The translations under genes and the position numbers were made by a program. From assembly GCA_015055965.1 (NCBI GenBank), contig SVHG01000002.1:1-64000 (forward strand): a DNA stretch of 64,000 bases, read 5' to 3'. Below are positions 54,119 to 63,790 of this stretch, piece after piece (the first letter of the stretch is position 1; each line of letters opens with the position of its first letter). The notes beneath the pieces are model-generated. The model was not told the origin of the DNA and searched no databases. It saw only the letters and a list, made by a program, of their open reading frames with translations. Source of the stretch: Clostridiales bacterium. Its GTDB lineage: Bacteria; Bacillota; Clostridia; Christensenellales; Borkfalkiaceae.

Positions 54119-54212
54119 GCGAACCCTTTGTACGTGCGTAAAAAGTAAATTGAGAAACTCAAATCAATTAAAAGAAAAGGCAAGCATTCGCACTTGTACG
54201 CAAAGCGGTTCT
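54119..54212. other. Long imperfect inverted repeat
   Basis: GCGAACCCTTTGTACGTGCG (54119-54138) faces CGCACTTGTACGCAAAGCGG region (54190-54212, complementary with small gaps), with an inner TTGAG/CTCAA hairpin (54150-54162). No coding frame. Origin unknown. Confidence 0.5.
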
Positions 54213-54231
54213 CAACCAATACCAACAAAAC

Positions 54232-54265
54232 CAAAAAAGCACTTAGTTTCAACTAAGTGCTTTTT
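54232..54265 (-). terminator. Terminator of tRNA-Leu
   Basis: AAGCACTTAG/CTAAGTGCTT hairpin with T run on both sides, abutting the CCA end. Confidence 0.8.
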
Positions 54266-54352
54266 TGGTGCCGCTGGCCGGGGTCGAACCGGCACGGTGT
54301 TGCCACCGAGGGATTTTAAGTCCCTTGCGTCTGCCTATTCCGCCACAGCGGC
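54266..54352 (-). tRNA. tRNA-Leu (anticodon UAA), CCA encoded
   Basis: Complement reads GCCGCTGTGGCGG...CAGCGGCACCA. Acceptor stem GCCGCTG/CAGCGGC, anticodon loop CTTAAAA in a GGGA/TCCC stem, a long variable arm (CGGTGGCAACACCG) and GTTCGACC T-loop. 87 bases including CCA. Confidence 0.95.
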
Positions 54353-54578
54353 GTGGCTTATTTAAGTTAACGAGTGAATTATACTCTATTTTTAATATAT
54401 TGTCAACAATTTTTTACACGGTTTGCAATTTTATTTTTTATTTTTTTAAAAAAATTATTTTTTTTCCTATTGGTTCTAATTTTACTTAAAATTCATAGCT
54501 TTTATAAGCGATTTTTTAAAAATTACACCTACTTTTTCACTAAAATTTGTGCATACAATACTTTTTTAAAAATAAGTC
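54353..54578. other. AT-rich intergenic spacer
   Basis: Very AT-rich, upstream of tRNA-Leu on one strand and of the acyltransferase promoter on the other. A tRNA promoter should lie here on the minus strand but none is clean enough to report. No gene. Confidence 0.4.
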
Positions 54579-54607
54579 TTTACAAACGTCTAACAGTATG
54601 ATATAAT
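54579..54607 (+). promoter_or_regulatory. Promoter of the acyltransferase-radical SAM cluster
   Basis: TTTACA (54579-54584), 17 bases, TATAAT (54602-54607). Confidence 0.75.
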
Positions 54608-54706
54608 TATAATGATATCGTATACACAAAATTTTGTTAACTAAGCAACGTTAAGTTGTTAGAGTTGAAAAAAGCAATAAAGTAAAAGCAAGGGGCGGTG
54701 CTTTTT

Positions 54707-55756
54707 ATGAAGATAGAATATTGCACAACAAAAGCACAAAAAAAAGAGTATATAAAATACCGTAATGCGCTTTATGCCGGTGATAAAAGCTACGTTTGCA
54801 CAAGTGAATTTGTTCTTTTAGACACGTTGTTTGCAAACACGGATTTCGCGCGCGAATGTGAAGTGCTTCCCGTATTGGTTAAAGAAGAAAAAAAAGTTGT
54901 TGCACAGGCTATTTACATATACAATAAAGCCCTTCCTTATTTGCAAATAGGTTTCTTTGAAGCCGATAAAGACCAACAAGATGCGGTAGATTTAATTTTA
55001 AAGGAAGCAAAGCTTCTTGCAAAGCAACGCGAGCTTAAGCAGGTGGTTATTGGGCTTAACGGGCATATAAGTTACGGTGTAGGCATATTAACCAACCGCT
55101 TTGATTACAAAAATTCATTTGACAGCAATTACAATAAATATTATTATAAAGAATATTTTTCAGGTTTACAAAAGCAAACTTTATCCACCTATCGCCAAGA
55201 AAAAAAGGTTATGGAGCAGTATTTAACGGTTGGTGGAAGGTATAGAATAAGAAAGGCGAGCTTAAAGAACTTTTATGAAGAAGCGGAGTTAATGCGTTCC
55301 TTATGTGAGCAAACAATAGCGAAAACCTATTTATATTTTCCAACCAAAGCAGGGCATTTCTATCAGTTAATGCGCGATTTGCGCCCATTTTTAAAAGACG
55401 AGAATTTACTTTTTGCAGAGGATGAAAAGGGTAACACTGTTGGCTTTTTGTTTTGGCACCCCGATTTTAATCAAATGCTAAACGGTGGCAAGCATTATTC
55501 CACTTTAGGTATAGCAGCTGCATACTTATTAAGAAGTAAAAAAATAGAAAATGCCAAACTAAACGCAATGGGAACTCTTTCACCAAGGGTAACCAGTGAA
55601 TTATTAAACGAGCTTAGCAGGGTAATGGGAGATCGCTATAAAACGTTAGAAACAAACTTTGTTTGGGATAACAATCTGCCTTCTACCCACGTTAACAGAA
55701 GATTTTTTGGTGAACCGCACAGGAAGTACGAGGTGTATTTTTATGAAGTCGATTAA
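54707..55756 (+). CDS. GNAT/FemAB-like acyltransferase 1
   Basis: 349 residues from ATG 54707 (AAGGGG eleven bases upstream). Two GNAT-like halves: EKKVVAQAIYIYNKALPYLQIGFFE early, and NTVGFLFWHPDFNQML later; a polar helix SLCEQTIAKTYLYFPTK between. No signal peptide. Overlaps gene 2 by 14 bases, first of a co-directional cluster. Likely transfers an acyl or aminoacyl group, substrate unknown. Confidence 0.6.
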   Translation: MKIEYCTTKAQKKEYIKYRNALYAGDKSYVCTSEFVLLDTLFANTDFARECEVLPVLVKEEKKVVAQAIYIYNKALPYLQIGFFEADKDQQDAVDLILKEAKLLAKQRELKQVVIGLNGHISYGVGILTNRFDYKNSFDSNYNKYYYKEYFSGLQKQTLSTYRQEKKVMEQYLTVGGRYRIRKASLKNFYEEAELMRSLCEQTIAKTYLYFPTKAGHFYQLMRDLRPFLKDENLLFAEDEKGNTVGFLFWHPDFNQMLNGGKHYSTLGIAAAYLLRSKKIENAKLNAMGTLSPRVTSELLNELSRVMGDRYKTLETNFVWDNNLPSTHVNRRFFGEPHRKYEVYFYEVD

Positions 55757-56744
55757 AATTTATAAAGCGAGCGAGCTTCCAAAAGAGTGGGATGCTCTAA
55801 CGGGGGATAATCCTTATTTAAAACGCAAATTTTTAGAGTTTATAGAGGGTACTGAGCACGATTATACCCCAACTTATCATCTTTTTTACGATGATGAAGG
55901 CGCTTTAGATTCCATATTTTTATCGCACCCAAGAAAGGGCTACAACATGACCATGTTCACGAAATTCGTGTATAGGGTAAAGGTAACCTTTATCTATTTA
56001 CCGATGTGCGTAACAAGAAACTGCATAGTAATGGGCAAACTAAAAAACTTTGTTTTAGATGAAATCAAGGCAATAAAAGGTTATAAGATGGTGCTTAACT
56101 TAGATAACCGCGATATGCCGGGGTTTGCAACCGGGTATACCTGCCCAAAATGCATTTTACAACTAAATTTTAACAGTTTTGACGATTATTTTGCCTCAAT
56201 GCGCAGTGACTACCGCAATAGGGCAAAAAAGGTTATGGCAAAATCATCAGTACTTACCTTTAAGTTTATAGATAACAAAACGCAGTTCACGGATGAGCTT
56301 TACAAGCAGTATTTAAACGTGTTAAACAATTCCAAAATGCGTATAGAAACGCTTAGTAAGGAATATTTTGAAGGGGAGCAGTTTTCAATATTCGTTGCAT
56401 ATTTGCAAGAAAAGCCGGTTGGCTTCGTTCAGCTTTTACCAAATGGAAAGGAACTCATATTTGAATTTGTTGGCGTAGATTACAAATATAACGCAGAATA
56501 TGCCGTTTATCACAGAATGTTGTATGAAATCATTCGATACGGAATAGATAACGGGTATGAAAGTGTGGATTTTGGTCAAACGGCAGACGACATAAAACTA
56601 AAGCTTGGCAGTAAATACGTATATTTGTATGCGGCATTGCATCACAGTAACCCAATAATGAACCGCATATGCGATATAGTTGGTAAAAAAATACAGTATA
56701 AACCTGTTACAACACCCTATCGCGTGTTTAAAGGAGATGAATAA
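55743..56744 (+). CDS. GNAT/FemAB-like acyltransferase 2
   Basis: 333 residues from ATG 55743, overlapping the previous gene. The C-terminal half fits the FemAB-like GNAT group (Acetyltransf_6): YRNRAKKVMAKSS, FVAYLQEKPVGFVQLLPNGKE, YAVYHRMLYEIIRYGIDNGYESVDFGQTAD. The end overlaps the start of the radical SAM gene by one base. FemAB proteins often use aminoacyl-tRNA or acyl donors for wall or lipid modification. Confidence 0.65.
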   Translation: MKSIKIYKASELPKEWDALTGDNPYLKRKFLEFIEGTEHDYTPTYHLFYDDEGALDSIFLSHPRKGYNMTMFTKFVYRVKVTFIYLPMCVTRNCIVMGKLKNFVLDEIKAIKGYKMVLNLDNRDMPGFATGYTCPKCILQLNFNSFDDYFASMRSDYRNRAKKVMAKSSVLTFKFIDNKTQFTDELYKQYLNVLNNSKMRIETLSKEYFEGEQFSIFVAYLQEKPVGFVQLLPNGKELIFEFVGVDYKYNAEYAVYHRMLYEIIRYGIDNGYESVDFGQTADDIKLKLGSKYVYLYAALHHSNPIMNRICDIVGKKIQYKPVTTPYRVFKGDE

Positions 56745-58090
56745 TGAAATTTCTTTTAGTAAAACCCCTTCCGCATAAAAACTCTATCAATCTTCAAAGC
56801 TTTATGATATGTGAGCCGTTAGAATTGGAGTATGCCGCTTCCATGATAGAATCCATGGGGCATACCGCGGATATAGTAGACCTTGTTATAGACAGAGATT
56901 TTACTTCTGCTTTTCTAAAAGATGATTACGACGTAGTTGCGTTTACCTCTTATCTAGTTCACGTGGGGATTGTTAAAGGCTACTGTGCAGAGGTAAAAAA
57001 GCGCAATCCCAAGGCGATTACGATAGTTGGCGGTGTTCACTGCGAGGTTGTACCGGAGGATTTTGAGGATGAAAATATTGACTGCGTTCTAACAGGGGGA
57101 ATGTATGCACTTAGTGGTGTTATTTCTGCAATAGAAAAGGGCTTAGATAGGGCGAAACTGCTTGAATTAGGCAAGCACCCCAAGAGTTGTGAGTTTAAAT
57201 TTTTGCATCCGGATAGGTCGAAAACTGCAAAATACAGGGAATATTATAACTATATTTATCACGATAGATGCGCCACAATCAAGACCTCTTTCAGCTGTGC
57301 GTACGATTGCGAATTTTGTTTTTGCACGCAGGTAGGTGGATATTATGAAAGAGATTTAGATGACGTTATTTTAGAGTTGAAGGAAATACGAGAGCCCAAC
57401 GTATTTATAGTAGACGATAACTTTTTATATAACAAAGAAAGAATAAAGCGCTTTTGCGCATTACTCGAAGAGCATGGTATAAAAAAGACCTTTATTGCCT
57501 TTGGTAGGGCGGACTTTATTGCTAAAAACGAAGATATTATTGAATTACTTGCAGCGCACGGATTTGACGCCTTTTTCGTTGGCATAGAATCCTTTAAGAA
57601 GGAAGAGTTAAGCGATTACAATAAGCGCACCTCTGTTGAAGTAAACGATAAAGCGGTTAGAATATTAGAAAAGCACGGTGTGCAGTGTTACAGTGGGCTT
57701 ATAGTTGGCTTTGACTGGACTAAAAAGGATTTCGACGGGCTAATTAACTATCTAAACGCATTTGAGCATCCAATGGTAAATATTCAACCCATAACCCCAA
57801 TAAAGGGCACGCCCTTTTATAACAAGGTAAAGGATCAAATAGTAGAAGATGAAACGCGCTATGAAAACTTTGATATGGCGCACGTGGTAATGTTACCGCA
57901 AAAGATGTCCGTAAGGGCGTTTTATTACAATATTTTGCGCGCATACCTTAAGACCTCTGCATCAAAAAAGGGCAGAAGGTATATCATAGAGCGATACGGT
58001 AAGAAGGTTTATCGCCGTGTAAGAAAGGGCGCTGTAAAAATAGCAATGCAGTATATAAAACTAATTATTAAGCCGAATATAGGGAGATAA
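56744..58090 (+). CDS. Cobalamin-binding-type radical SAM enzyme 1
   Basis: 448 residues. N-terminal B12-binding-like Rossmann domain (about 1-150), including VGGVHCEVVPEDF. Radical SAM core with CxxxCxxC at Cys185, 189, 192 (CAYDCEFCFC) and FIVDDNFL. No DxHxxG cobalamin motif is obvious, so B12 may not be bound. Could perform methylation or C-C bond chemistry on an unknown substrate. Coupled with both acyltransferases. Confidence 0.8.
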   Translation: MKFLLVKPLPHKNSINLQSFMICEPLELEYAASMIESMGHTADIVDLVIDRDFTSAFLKDDYDVVAFTSYLVHVGIVKGYCAEVKKRNPKAITIVGGVHCEVVPEDFEDENIDCVLTGGMYALSGVISAIEKGLDRAKLLELGKHPKSCEFKFLHPDRSKTAKYREYYNYIYHDRCATIKTSFSCAYDCEFCFCTQVGGYYERDLDDVILELKEIREPNVFIVDDNFLYNKERIKRFCALLEEHGIKKTFIAFGRADFIAKNEDIIELLAAHGFDAFFVGIESFKKEELSDYNKRTSVEVNDKAVRILEKHGVQCYSGLIVGFDWTKKDFDGLINYLNAFEHPMVNIQPITPIKGTPFYNKVKDQIVEDETRYENFDMAHVVMLPQKMSVRAFYYNILRAYLKTSASKKGRRYIIERYGKKVYRRVRKGAVKIAMQYIKLIIKPNIGR

Positions 58091-58092
58091 TT

Positions 58093-59412
58093 ATGAACAA
58101 AAAAATTCTTTTTATTCAGCCGTCTATATATGACGATAAGGGAAAGGTAGTAAAAAAGAACAAGCTGTATTTCGTTGGCTTGGCGTATCCTGTTTTAGCA
58201 TCCTTATTGCCAAAGGATTGGAGCTGTGAAATTTGCATAGAAACCATTGAAGACATACCTTACGATACCGATGCGGACGTAATTGGTATTGGCGGAATGG
58301 GGCATGCGGCAAACAGAGGTAAGGATATTGCCATAGAGTTTAAAAAGCGCGGTAAAATAGTCTTTATGGGCGGGCCGATGGTAAGTTTAATACCGGAGGT
58401 TGCAAAGCAATACTGCGATTTTGTAATGATTGGCGATTCAGAAGAGATTATGGCAGAGGTTTGTGAGGATTTAGAAAAGGGAACGGTAAAGCCCTTTTAT
58501 AAAAAGCCAATCACAAAGCTTTCGTTGCCACTGCCTAGATACGATTTGGTTTTAAATAAAAAAATAGGCGATTTTCTGCCCGTTCAAGCAGGTAGAGGTT
58601 GCCCCAATAGCTGTAAATTTTGCTCAATTTACTGTATTTATAGGAATAAGTACATAAAGCGCCCAATTGATGAAGTGGTTAGGGATATAGAATACGTTAA
58701 AAGCCTTGGCTTTAAAAAATTCCTTTTAATTGACGATAATATCGTTGCCGATGAGGAATATATGTTAGAGCTTTGCAATAGAATTAAGCCCTTAAAAATG
58801 AAATGGATGAGCCAATGCGCCATTCAAATTGCAGATAACGATAAGTTGCTTAAGGCGGTGGCGGAAAGCGGTTGCTATACCTTAAGCTTCGGCTTAGAAA
58901 GTATTTGCAAGCCTAACTTAGAAAGCTTCCATAAAACTTGGTGTGATCCTCAATATTATATAGATATAATTAAAAAAGTAAACGATGCAGGTATAGAGGT
59001 TGCCAGTGAAATGATAGTCGGTGCGGATTTCGACACGCGTGAAAGCCTTTTAGAAACGGTTGAGTTTGTAAAGAAGGCAGATATAATTGCCCCCAAATTC
59101 TATTGCTTAACCCCTATTCCCGGCACCGATTTACATACGGAAATGAAGGAAAAGGGCAAAATTACCGATTACGATTATATGAGTTACAAGCCATCCGTTT
59201 CCGTTTTAGATACCCCAAATATGAAGGCTCACGAGGTTACGGAATGCTATTGGATGGTTTACAATAAGCTTTACACGATACCTGCGATTTTAAGAAGAAC
59301 GATATTTAACAAGAGGTTTTTAAAGCATCCGGGAAGAACTGTATTTTACCTAATGGTAAATCTAGTTTACCGTTCGCAAATAAAGCGCAAAATAGCCCCA
59401 AATATTCTTTAA
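58093..59412 (+). CDS. Cobalamin-binding-type radical SAM enzyme 2
   Basis: 439 residues, starting two bases after enzyme 1 (GGGAGA site). N-terminal Rossmann domain with VIGIGGMGHAANR, core CxxxCxxC at Cys170, 174, 177 (RGCPNSCKFC), LLIDDNIVAD and LTPIPGTDLHTEM. A paralogue of enzyme 1 in architecture but diverged. Two tandem radical SAM enzymes suggest successive steps on one molecule. Confidence 0.8.
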   Translation: MNKKILFIQPSIYDDKGKVVKKNKLYFVGLAYPVLASLLPKDWSCEICIETIEDIPYDTDADVIGIGGMGHAANRGKDIAIEFKKRGKIVFMGGPMVSLIPEVAKQYCDFVMIGDSEEIMAEVCEDLEKGTVKPFYKKPITKLSLPLPRYDLVLNKKIGDFLPVQAGRGCPNSCKFCSIYCIYRNKYIKRPIDEVVRDIEYVKSLGFKKFLLIDDNIVADEEYMLELCNRIKPLKMKWMSQCAIQIADNDKLLKAVAESGCYTLSFGLESICKPNLESFHKTWCDPQYYIDIIKKVNDAGIEVASEMIVGADFDTRESLLETVEFVKKADIIAPKFYCLTPIPGTDLHTEMKEKGKITDYDYMSYKPSVSVLDTPNMKAHEVTECYWMVYNKLYTIPAILRRTIFNKRFLKHPGRTVFYLMVNLVYRSQIKRKIAPNIL

Positions 59413-59425
59413 AATAAGTTACGAT

Positions 59426-59779
59426 ATGCCATTCCCATACAGTTTATATTTTTCATCAATAGTTATACATCCCGATTGTCAAAACAGTGAAGTATTTACG
59501 GAAATTTTTAACGCAATAGTAGATAAATTTATTGCGCTAGGTGAGCATGAAGTATTTATTAAAAGAATGATAGCTGATGCTGTAACGAAAAAGGGTGAAA
59601 AGCTTTGCAAATTATTCGGTATGAAAAAAATAAAGGGCAGTGATCATGAATCATCACTTTATGAGATTACTATGATACCGCCCAAGTTTAGAATTCTATC
59701 TAAAAAGTCCAAGCAGTTATACGATTATTATCAAAAGAAGTATAACGATGCCCCCTATTTATTTTTAGAAGATGATTAA
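59426..59779 (+). pseudogene. C-terminal acyltransferase fragment
   Basis: 117 residues beginning MPFPYSLYFSSIVIHPDCQN then DAVTKKGEKLCKLFGMKK, the look of the C-terminal half of a GNAT protein, with no N-terminal half and a weak start. It starts 13 bases after the radical SAM gene. Either a truncated gene or a small stand-alone acetyltransferase; truncation is more likely. Confidence 0.5.
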
Positions 59780-59807
59780 GCTCAAAAAAAATTAAAAAAT
59801 ACACAAA

Positions 59808-59840
59808 AAGGGAACGGCTAACGTCGTTCCCTTAATTTTT
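59808..59840. terminator. Bidirectional terminator
   Basis: AAGGGAACG (59808-59816) pairs with CGTTCCCTT (59825-59833), eight-base loop, then AATTTTT; lies between convergent genes. Confidence 0.8.
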
Positions 59841-59847
59841 ATGCAGT

Positions 59848-61746
59848 TTAGCCCGCTTTAGTGCCATTAGCAAGCTCTTGCTTTCTGTATTGAAGCATAT
59901 AAAGGCTGTAATATCTGCCTTTGTTTTTAAGAAGCTCAAAGTGAGTTCCCTGTTCAATAATTTCGCCGTGAGAAAGCACTATAATATTATCAGCGTGCTG
60001 AACGGTAGAAAGTCTGTGCGCAACTATAAGCATAGTACCGATATTCATCATTTTTTCTAATGAATTTTGAATTAAAAGCTCGGTTTCGGTGTCTATATTA
60101 GCGGTAGCCTCGTCCAAAATCATAATTTCGGGCTTGTGAATGATAGTTCTTGCAAAGGAAAGAAGCTGTCTTTGACCTGCAGAGAAGTTATTACCGCGTT
60201 CCAAAATTTCATCATCAAGCCCTTTTTCTAGCTTGTTAATGAATTTATCTGCGTTAACGTACTTACAAGCTTCCATAATCTCGTCATCAGAAATGCCTTC
60301 TTCTCTTAAAAGAATATTGCTTCTAATCGTACCGGAGAATAGGAAAACGTCTTGAAGCATTTGACCGAAGTGCTTTCTTAATGAAGAAATCTTAATCTTC
60401 TTAATATCTATTCCGTCAATTAAAATTTGTCCCTTTTGAATATCGTAGTTACGGCAAATAAGAGATAAAATAGTGGTTTTACCAGAGCCCGTAGCTCCAA
60501 CGAATGCAACCGTTTGCTTGGGCTCGATCTTAAATGAAACGTCCTTTAAAACCCATTCGCCTTCCTTATAGTAGAACCAAACGTTTTTAAATTCAATTTC
60601 ACCTCTAACGTTTTCTAGCTCAATAGCGCCTTCTTCATCAACAACGATAGGCTTGGTGTCTAGAATAGAGAAGATTTTTTCTGCCGAAGCAAATGCAGAC
60701 TGAAGCCAGTTAAACATTTCCGCAAGGCTTTGAATGGGGTTAAAGAAGCGTGAAATATACATATAGAATGCAATAATAACTTCACTCGTGATAATTTGAC
60801 CTAAGAAGGGCTTATCCTCTAACACACCCTTACCGCCAAGGTAGAATAGGCACATAACTGAAGTTATGTAAAGCATATAAACCATAGGGCGGAAGATACC
60901 AAAAACGAAAATTTGCTTACGCTTTGCAACGCTTAGCTTTTGGTTTCTATCGTTAAATTCCTGCATTTTGCGTTCTTCTCTGTTAAATATTTGGGTAATT
61001 TTAATGCCCGAAAGATTTTCAGATAAGAAGGTGTTAATGTCCGTAGTGCTGTCTTTAACTCTGCGGTAAGCGCGCCTAGAGAATTTTCTAAATATCAAGG
61101 TAAATAGAAGAATAAAGGGCACGAAGCAAAGCACCATAAGGGTTAGCATATAGTTTAAGCAGAGCATAGCAACCAAAACGCCTAAAATAACGAAAACGTT
61201 TTTAACTAAGGTAACTATGATATTGGTAAACATCATAGAAACGCCGTTCGTATCGTTTGTAACACGCGTAACCAGCTTTCCAACGGGGATTTGGTGTAAC
61301 TGCTCGTGGCTTAACTGCTCAATATGCTTAAAAAGGTCCTCTCTTATATTAGAAATAATCTTTTGTCCCGTTTTTTGTAGCACTATAGACTGAACGTAAG
61401 TGCTTATTAGCGAAATTATAAGAATACTTGCGTAAATAGCAACTCTAATATAAAGCTCGTAAAGCTCAAAGCCGGCTTTAATAATTTCTTGAATATTAGC
61501 TATAAGTAGGGGAGAAATAATATCGTAAGAAATAGAAAATAGCATAACGGTAAGCACTAAAAGGAAATTTTTCCAATAGGGCTTAGCGTATTTAAGAAGT
61601 CTTGCAACTATTTCTGAATCGGGAATATTTCTATCAAATCCAATAGCTTCTTTTTTGTTTTTCATAAAGGCGTAGGCCAAAATGAAAATAACAGAGAACG
61701 TGCCAATAATAGCGCCTGCAATTAGTAAAGGAAGATATTCACGCAT
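59848..61746 (-). CDS. ABC exporter, catalytic half (BmrD/TM288-like)
   Basis: 632 residues. An extra N-terminal TM helix (about 5-27), then six TM helices of the exporter fold, and an ATPase with Walker A GATGSGKTT, Q-loop, signature FSAGQRQLL, Walker B ILDEAT with catalytic Glu, and the H-loop AHRLST. The partner at 61750-63522 has a defective Walker B, so together they fit a heterodimeric drug/lipid exporter. Starts four bases after the partner's stop. Substrate unknown. Confidence 0.92.
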   Translation of the reverse strand: MREYLPLLIAGAIIGTFSVIFILAYAFMKNKKEAIGFDRNIPDSEIVARLLKYAKPYWKNFLLVLTVMLFSISYDIISPLLIANIQEIIKAGFELYELYIRVAIYASILIISLISTYVQSIVLQKTGQKIISNIREDLFKHIEQLSHEQLHQIPVGKLVTRVTNDTNGVSMMFTNIIVTLVKNVFVILGVLVAMLCLNYMLTLMVLCFVPFILLFTLIFRKFSRRAYRRVKDSTTDINTFLSENLSGIKITQIFNREERKMQEFNDRNQKLSVAKRKQIFVFGIFRPMVYMLYITSVMCLFYLGGKGVLEDKPFLGQIITSEVIIAFYMYISRFFNPIQSLAEMFNWLQSAFASAEKIFSILDTKPIVVDEEGAIELENVRGEIEFKNVWFYYKEGEWVLKDVSFKIEPKQTVAFVGATGSGKTTILSLICRNYDIQKGQILIDGIDIKKIKISSLRKHFGQMLQDVFLFSGTIRSNILLREEGISDDEIMEACKYVNADKFINKLEKGLDDEILERGNNFSAGQRQLLSFARTIIHKPEIMILDEATANIDTETELLIQNSLEKMMNIGTMLIVAHRLSTVQHADNIIVLSHGEIIEQGTHFELLKNKGRYYSLYMLQYRKQELANGTKAG

Positions 61747-61749
61747 AAA

Positions 61750-63522
61750 TTAGCCCTCCTTTTCGTCTTCAAGCTTTTGAAGCTCAACCATATTACGGTA
61801 TTCAACGCAGTCGTTGTAAAGGTTTTCGTGCGTGCCGTAGGCAATCACTTTACCGTCGTCTATAAAGATAATTTTATCCATATTTTCAATGGTGGAAATA
61901 CGGTGCGCGATTAAAATAGTGGTTTTACCCGCTCTACTACTGCGTAGGTTATCGATTAGCGTCTTTTCCGTCTTAGTATCAACTGCAGAAAGTGAGTCGT
62001 CTAAAATAAGAATAGGCGCGTCCTTCATAAGCGCTCTTGCAATAGAAATACGTTGCTTTTGACCGCCTGAAACGGTTACCCCTCTTTCGCCAAGCATAGT
62101 AGAGTAGCCGTCGTTAAATTCTTCAATATTATCGTCAACTGCGGCAAGACGAGCAAAGTGCTTAACCGCATCTAAGTCGTTAGTGTCTGACGCAAAGGCA
62201 ATATTGTTTTGAATGGTATCGCTAAATAGGAAGTTGTCTTGGGGAACGTAAGCGGTGTTTTCACGTAAAGAGTGAATGGTAATATCGTTAACGTCTAATC
62301 CGTCCACGAACAGCGTTCCGTCTTGAACGTTATAGTTTCTTAAAATTAAGTCCACAAGGGTAGTTTTACCGGAGCCTGTTTTACCTATTATGCCAACGTG
62401 CTCGCCCGCGTTGATCTTAACGTTAATGTTTAAAAGGGCGTCGTAGTCGCCGTCGGGGTATCTAAAGGTAAGGTTCTTAAATTCAATATCACCCTTAAGT
62501 GCTCCGATAGCAGTAGCGTCTGGCGCGTCAATAACGTCTTGCTTAGCATCTAACAGCTCGGTAATACGCTTTAATGAAGCCTTGCCTCTGGACTGAAGCT
62601 CAATAAGCTCTGAAATAGCCATTACCGGCCAAACGATAGAGTTAAAGTAACCAATGAATTCCATTAGCTCGCCTGCGTTAAAAGTGCCTTTATAAACAAG
62701 GTAACCGCCGTAGCCTAATATAATGCAAACAACCGATTCAACGAAAAGTGTAACGAAAATACGAAGAAGGGTAGAAGCCTTAGTATATTCTACGTTAGCA
62801 ATTTCGTTTTCACTGTTAAGCTTTTTAAAGGCCATAAGCTCCTTAAATTCCTTAACGAAGGCCTTAATAACCGCAATACCGGAAAAGCTTTCCTGCGAGA
62901 AATCTGAAAGAGATGAAAAGGCCTCTTGGCGTCTTTCCCATTTTTTAGACATATATTTGCCAACGATAATAACGATGGTAAGCATAAACGCCATGGGAAT
63001 TAGCGAAAGAACTGTTAGCACAGGGTCCATTATCGCCATTTTAATAAGTGAAAGTCCACCTAAGAACAGGGCGTCTGCAAACATTAAAATACCTGAACCA
63101 AAGCAGTCCTGAACGGTTTCTATATCGTTAGTAAAAAGGGCCATCAAATTGCCGACCTTGTTTACTTGATAGTACTGTTGAGAGAGGTTTTTGCTGTGGT
63201 CAAACATCTTAGATCTTAAGTCTGTTTCCACTCTTATTCCGCTACCGAAAAAGCAAATACGCCATAAAAATCTGCCAAGCACAAGCGAAAGAATGATAAA
63301 TAGCATTGGCATACAAATTTGGTCAAGTAAAAAATTAAAATCAAAGGGAACTACTTGCCCGTTTAATTCAACTTCGCCGTAAGTAATACCGTTGATTAGG
63401 TACTTATAAAGCTTGGGTATTTCAAGCTGAAAAGCGTCAACAGCAACCAACGCGATTAATCCGAAAATAATTAAGTGCAAATACTTTAAATAGTACCTGT
63501 TTATGTACTTTCCGAATAACAC
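61750..63522 (-). CDS. ABC exporter, degenerate-site half (BmrC/TM287-like)
   Basis: 590 residues from GTG 63522; GGGAGG eight bases upstream. Six TM helices then ATPase with Walker A GKTGSGKTTL, signature VSGGQKQRI, but Walker B is LILDDS with Asp for the catalytic Glu. That substitution marks the non-hydrolysing site in heterodimeric exporters. First gene of the pair; the other half follows in the same direction. Confidence 0.92.
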   Translation of the reverse strand: MLFGKYINRYYLKYLHLIIFGLIALVAVDAFQLEIPKLYKYLINGITYGEVELNGQVVPFDFNFLLDQICMPMLFIILSLVLGRFLWRICFFGSGIRVETDLRSKMFDHSKNLSQQYYQVNKVGNLMALFTNDIETVQDCFGSGILMFADALFLGGLSLIKMAIMDPVLTVLSLIPMAFMLTIVIIVGKYMSKKWERRQEAFSSLSDFSQESFSGIAVIKAFVKEFKELMAFKKLNSENEIANVEYTKASTLLRIFVTLFVESVVCIILGYGGYLVYKGTFNAGELMEFIGYFNSIVWPVMAISELIELQSRGKASLKRITELLDAKQDVIDAPDATAIGALKGDIEFKNLTFRYPDGDYDALLNINVKINAGEHVGIIGKTGSGKTTLVDLILRNYNVQDGTLFVDGLDVNDITIHSLRENTAYVPQDNFLFSDTIQNNIAFASDTNDLDAVKHFARLAAVDDNIEEFNDGYSTMLGERGVTVSGGQKQRISIARALMKDAPILILDDSLSAVDTKTEKTLIDNLRSSRAGKTTILIAHRISTIENMDKIIFIDDGKVIAYGTHENLYNDCVEYRNMVELQKLEDEKEG

Positions 63523-63744
63523 AAAAACAACCTCCCGTATATACTATATATAAATATTTTCAATTAAAAAATATCTAATAATTTATAGAATATTTTACTC
63601 GATAAAAAATTTTATATTTAAGATAATAATGTAAAAAGAATAGCACTCGGCTGGTTATTTTGTCAAGTAATTTTTAGGCGCTAAAGAAAAAATAAAAAAT
63701 ATTTTTCTTGGCTATTTATTAAGCGCGTTTAACTACTAAAAAGG
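63523..63744. other. AT-rich spacer upstream of the ABC genes
   Basis: Holds the start region of the ABC operon; no gene. I saw no promoter I would trust. Confidence 0.35.
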
Positions 63745-63774
63745 CATAAAAAAACGCCTGCTAAAAGCAAGCGT
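63745..63774 (-). terminator. Terminator of the right-edge gene
   Basis: On the minus strand ACGCTTGCT-TTT-AGCAGGCGT (63774-63754, one mismatch) followed by a T run. Confidence 0.7.
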
Positions 63775-63790
63775 AATTTTTAATATCCAA

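Noticed and set aside
54108..54601. Open frames around tRNA-Leu
   Set aside because: Cross the tRNA and low-complexity AT sequence; no ribosome site.
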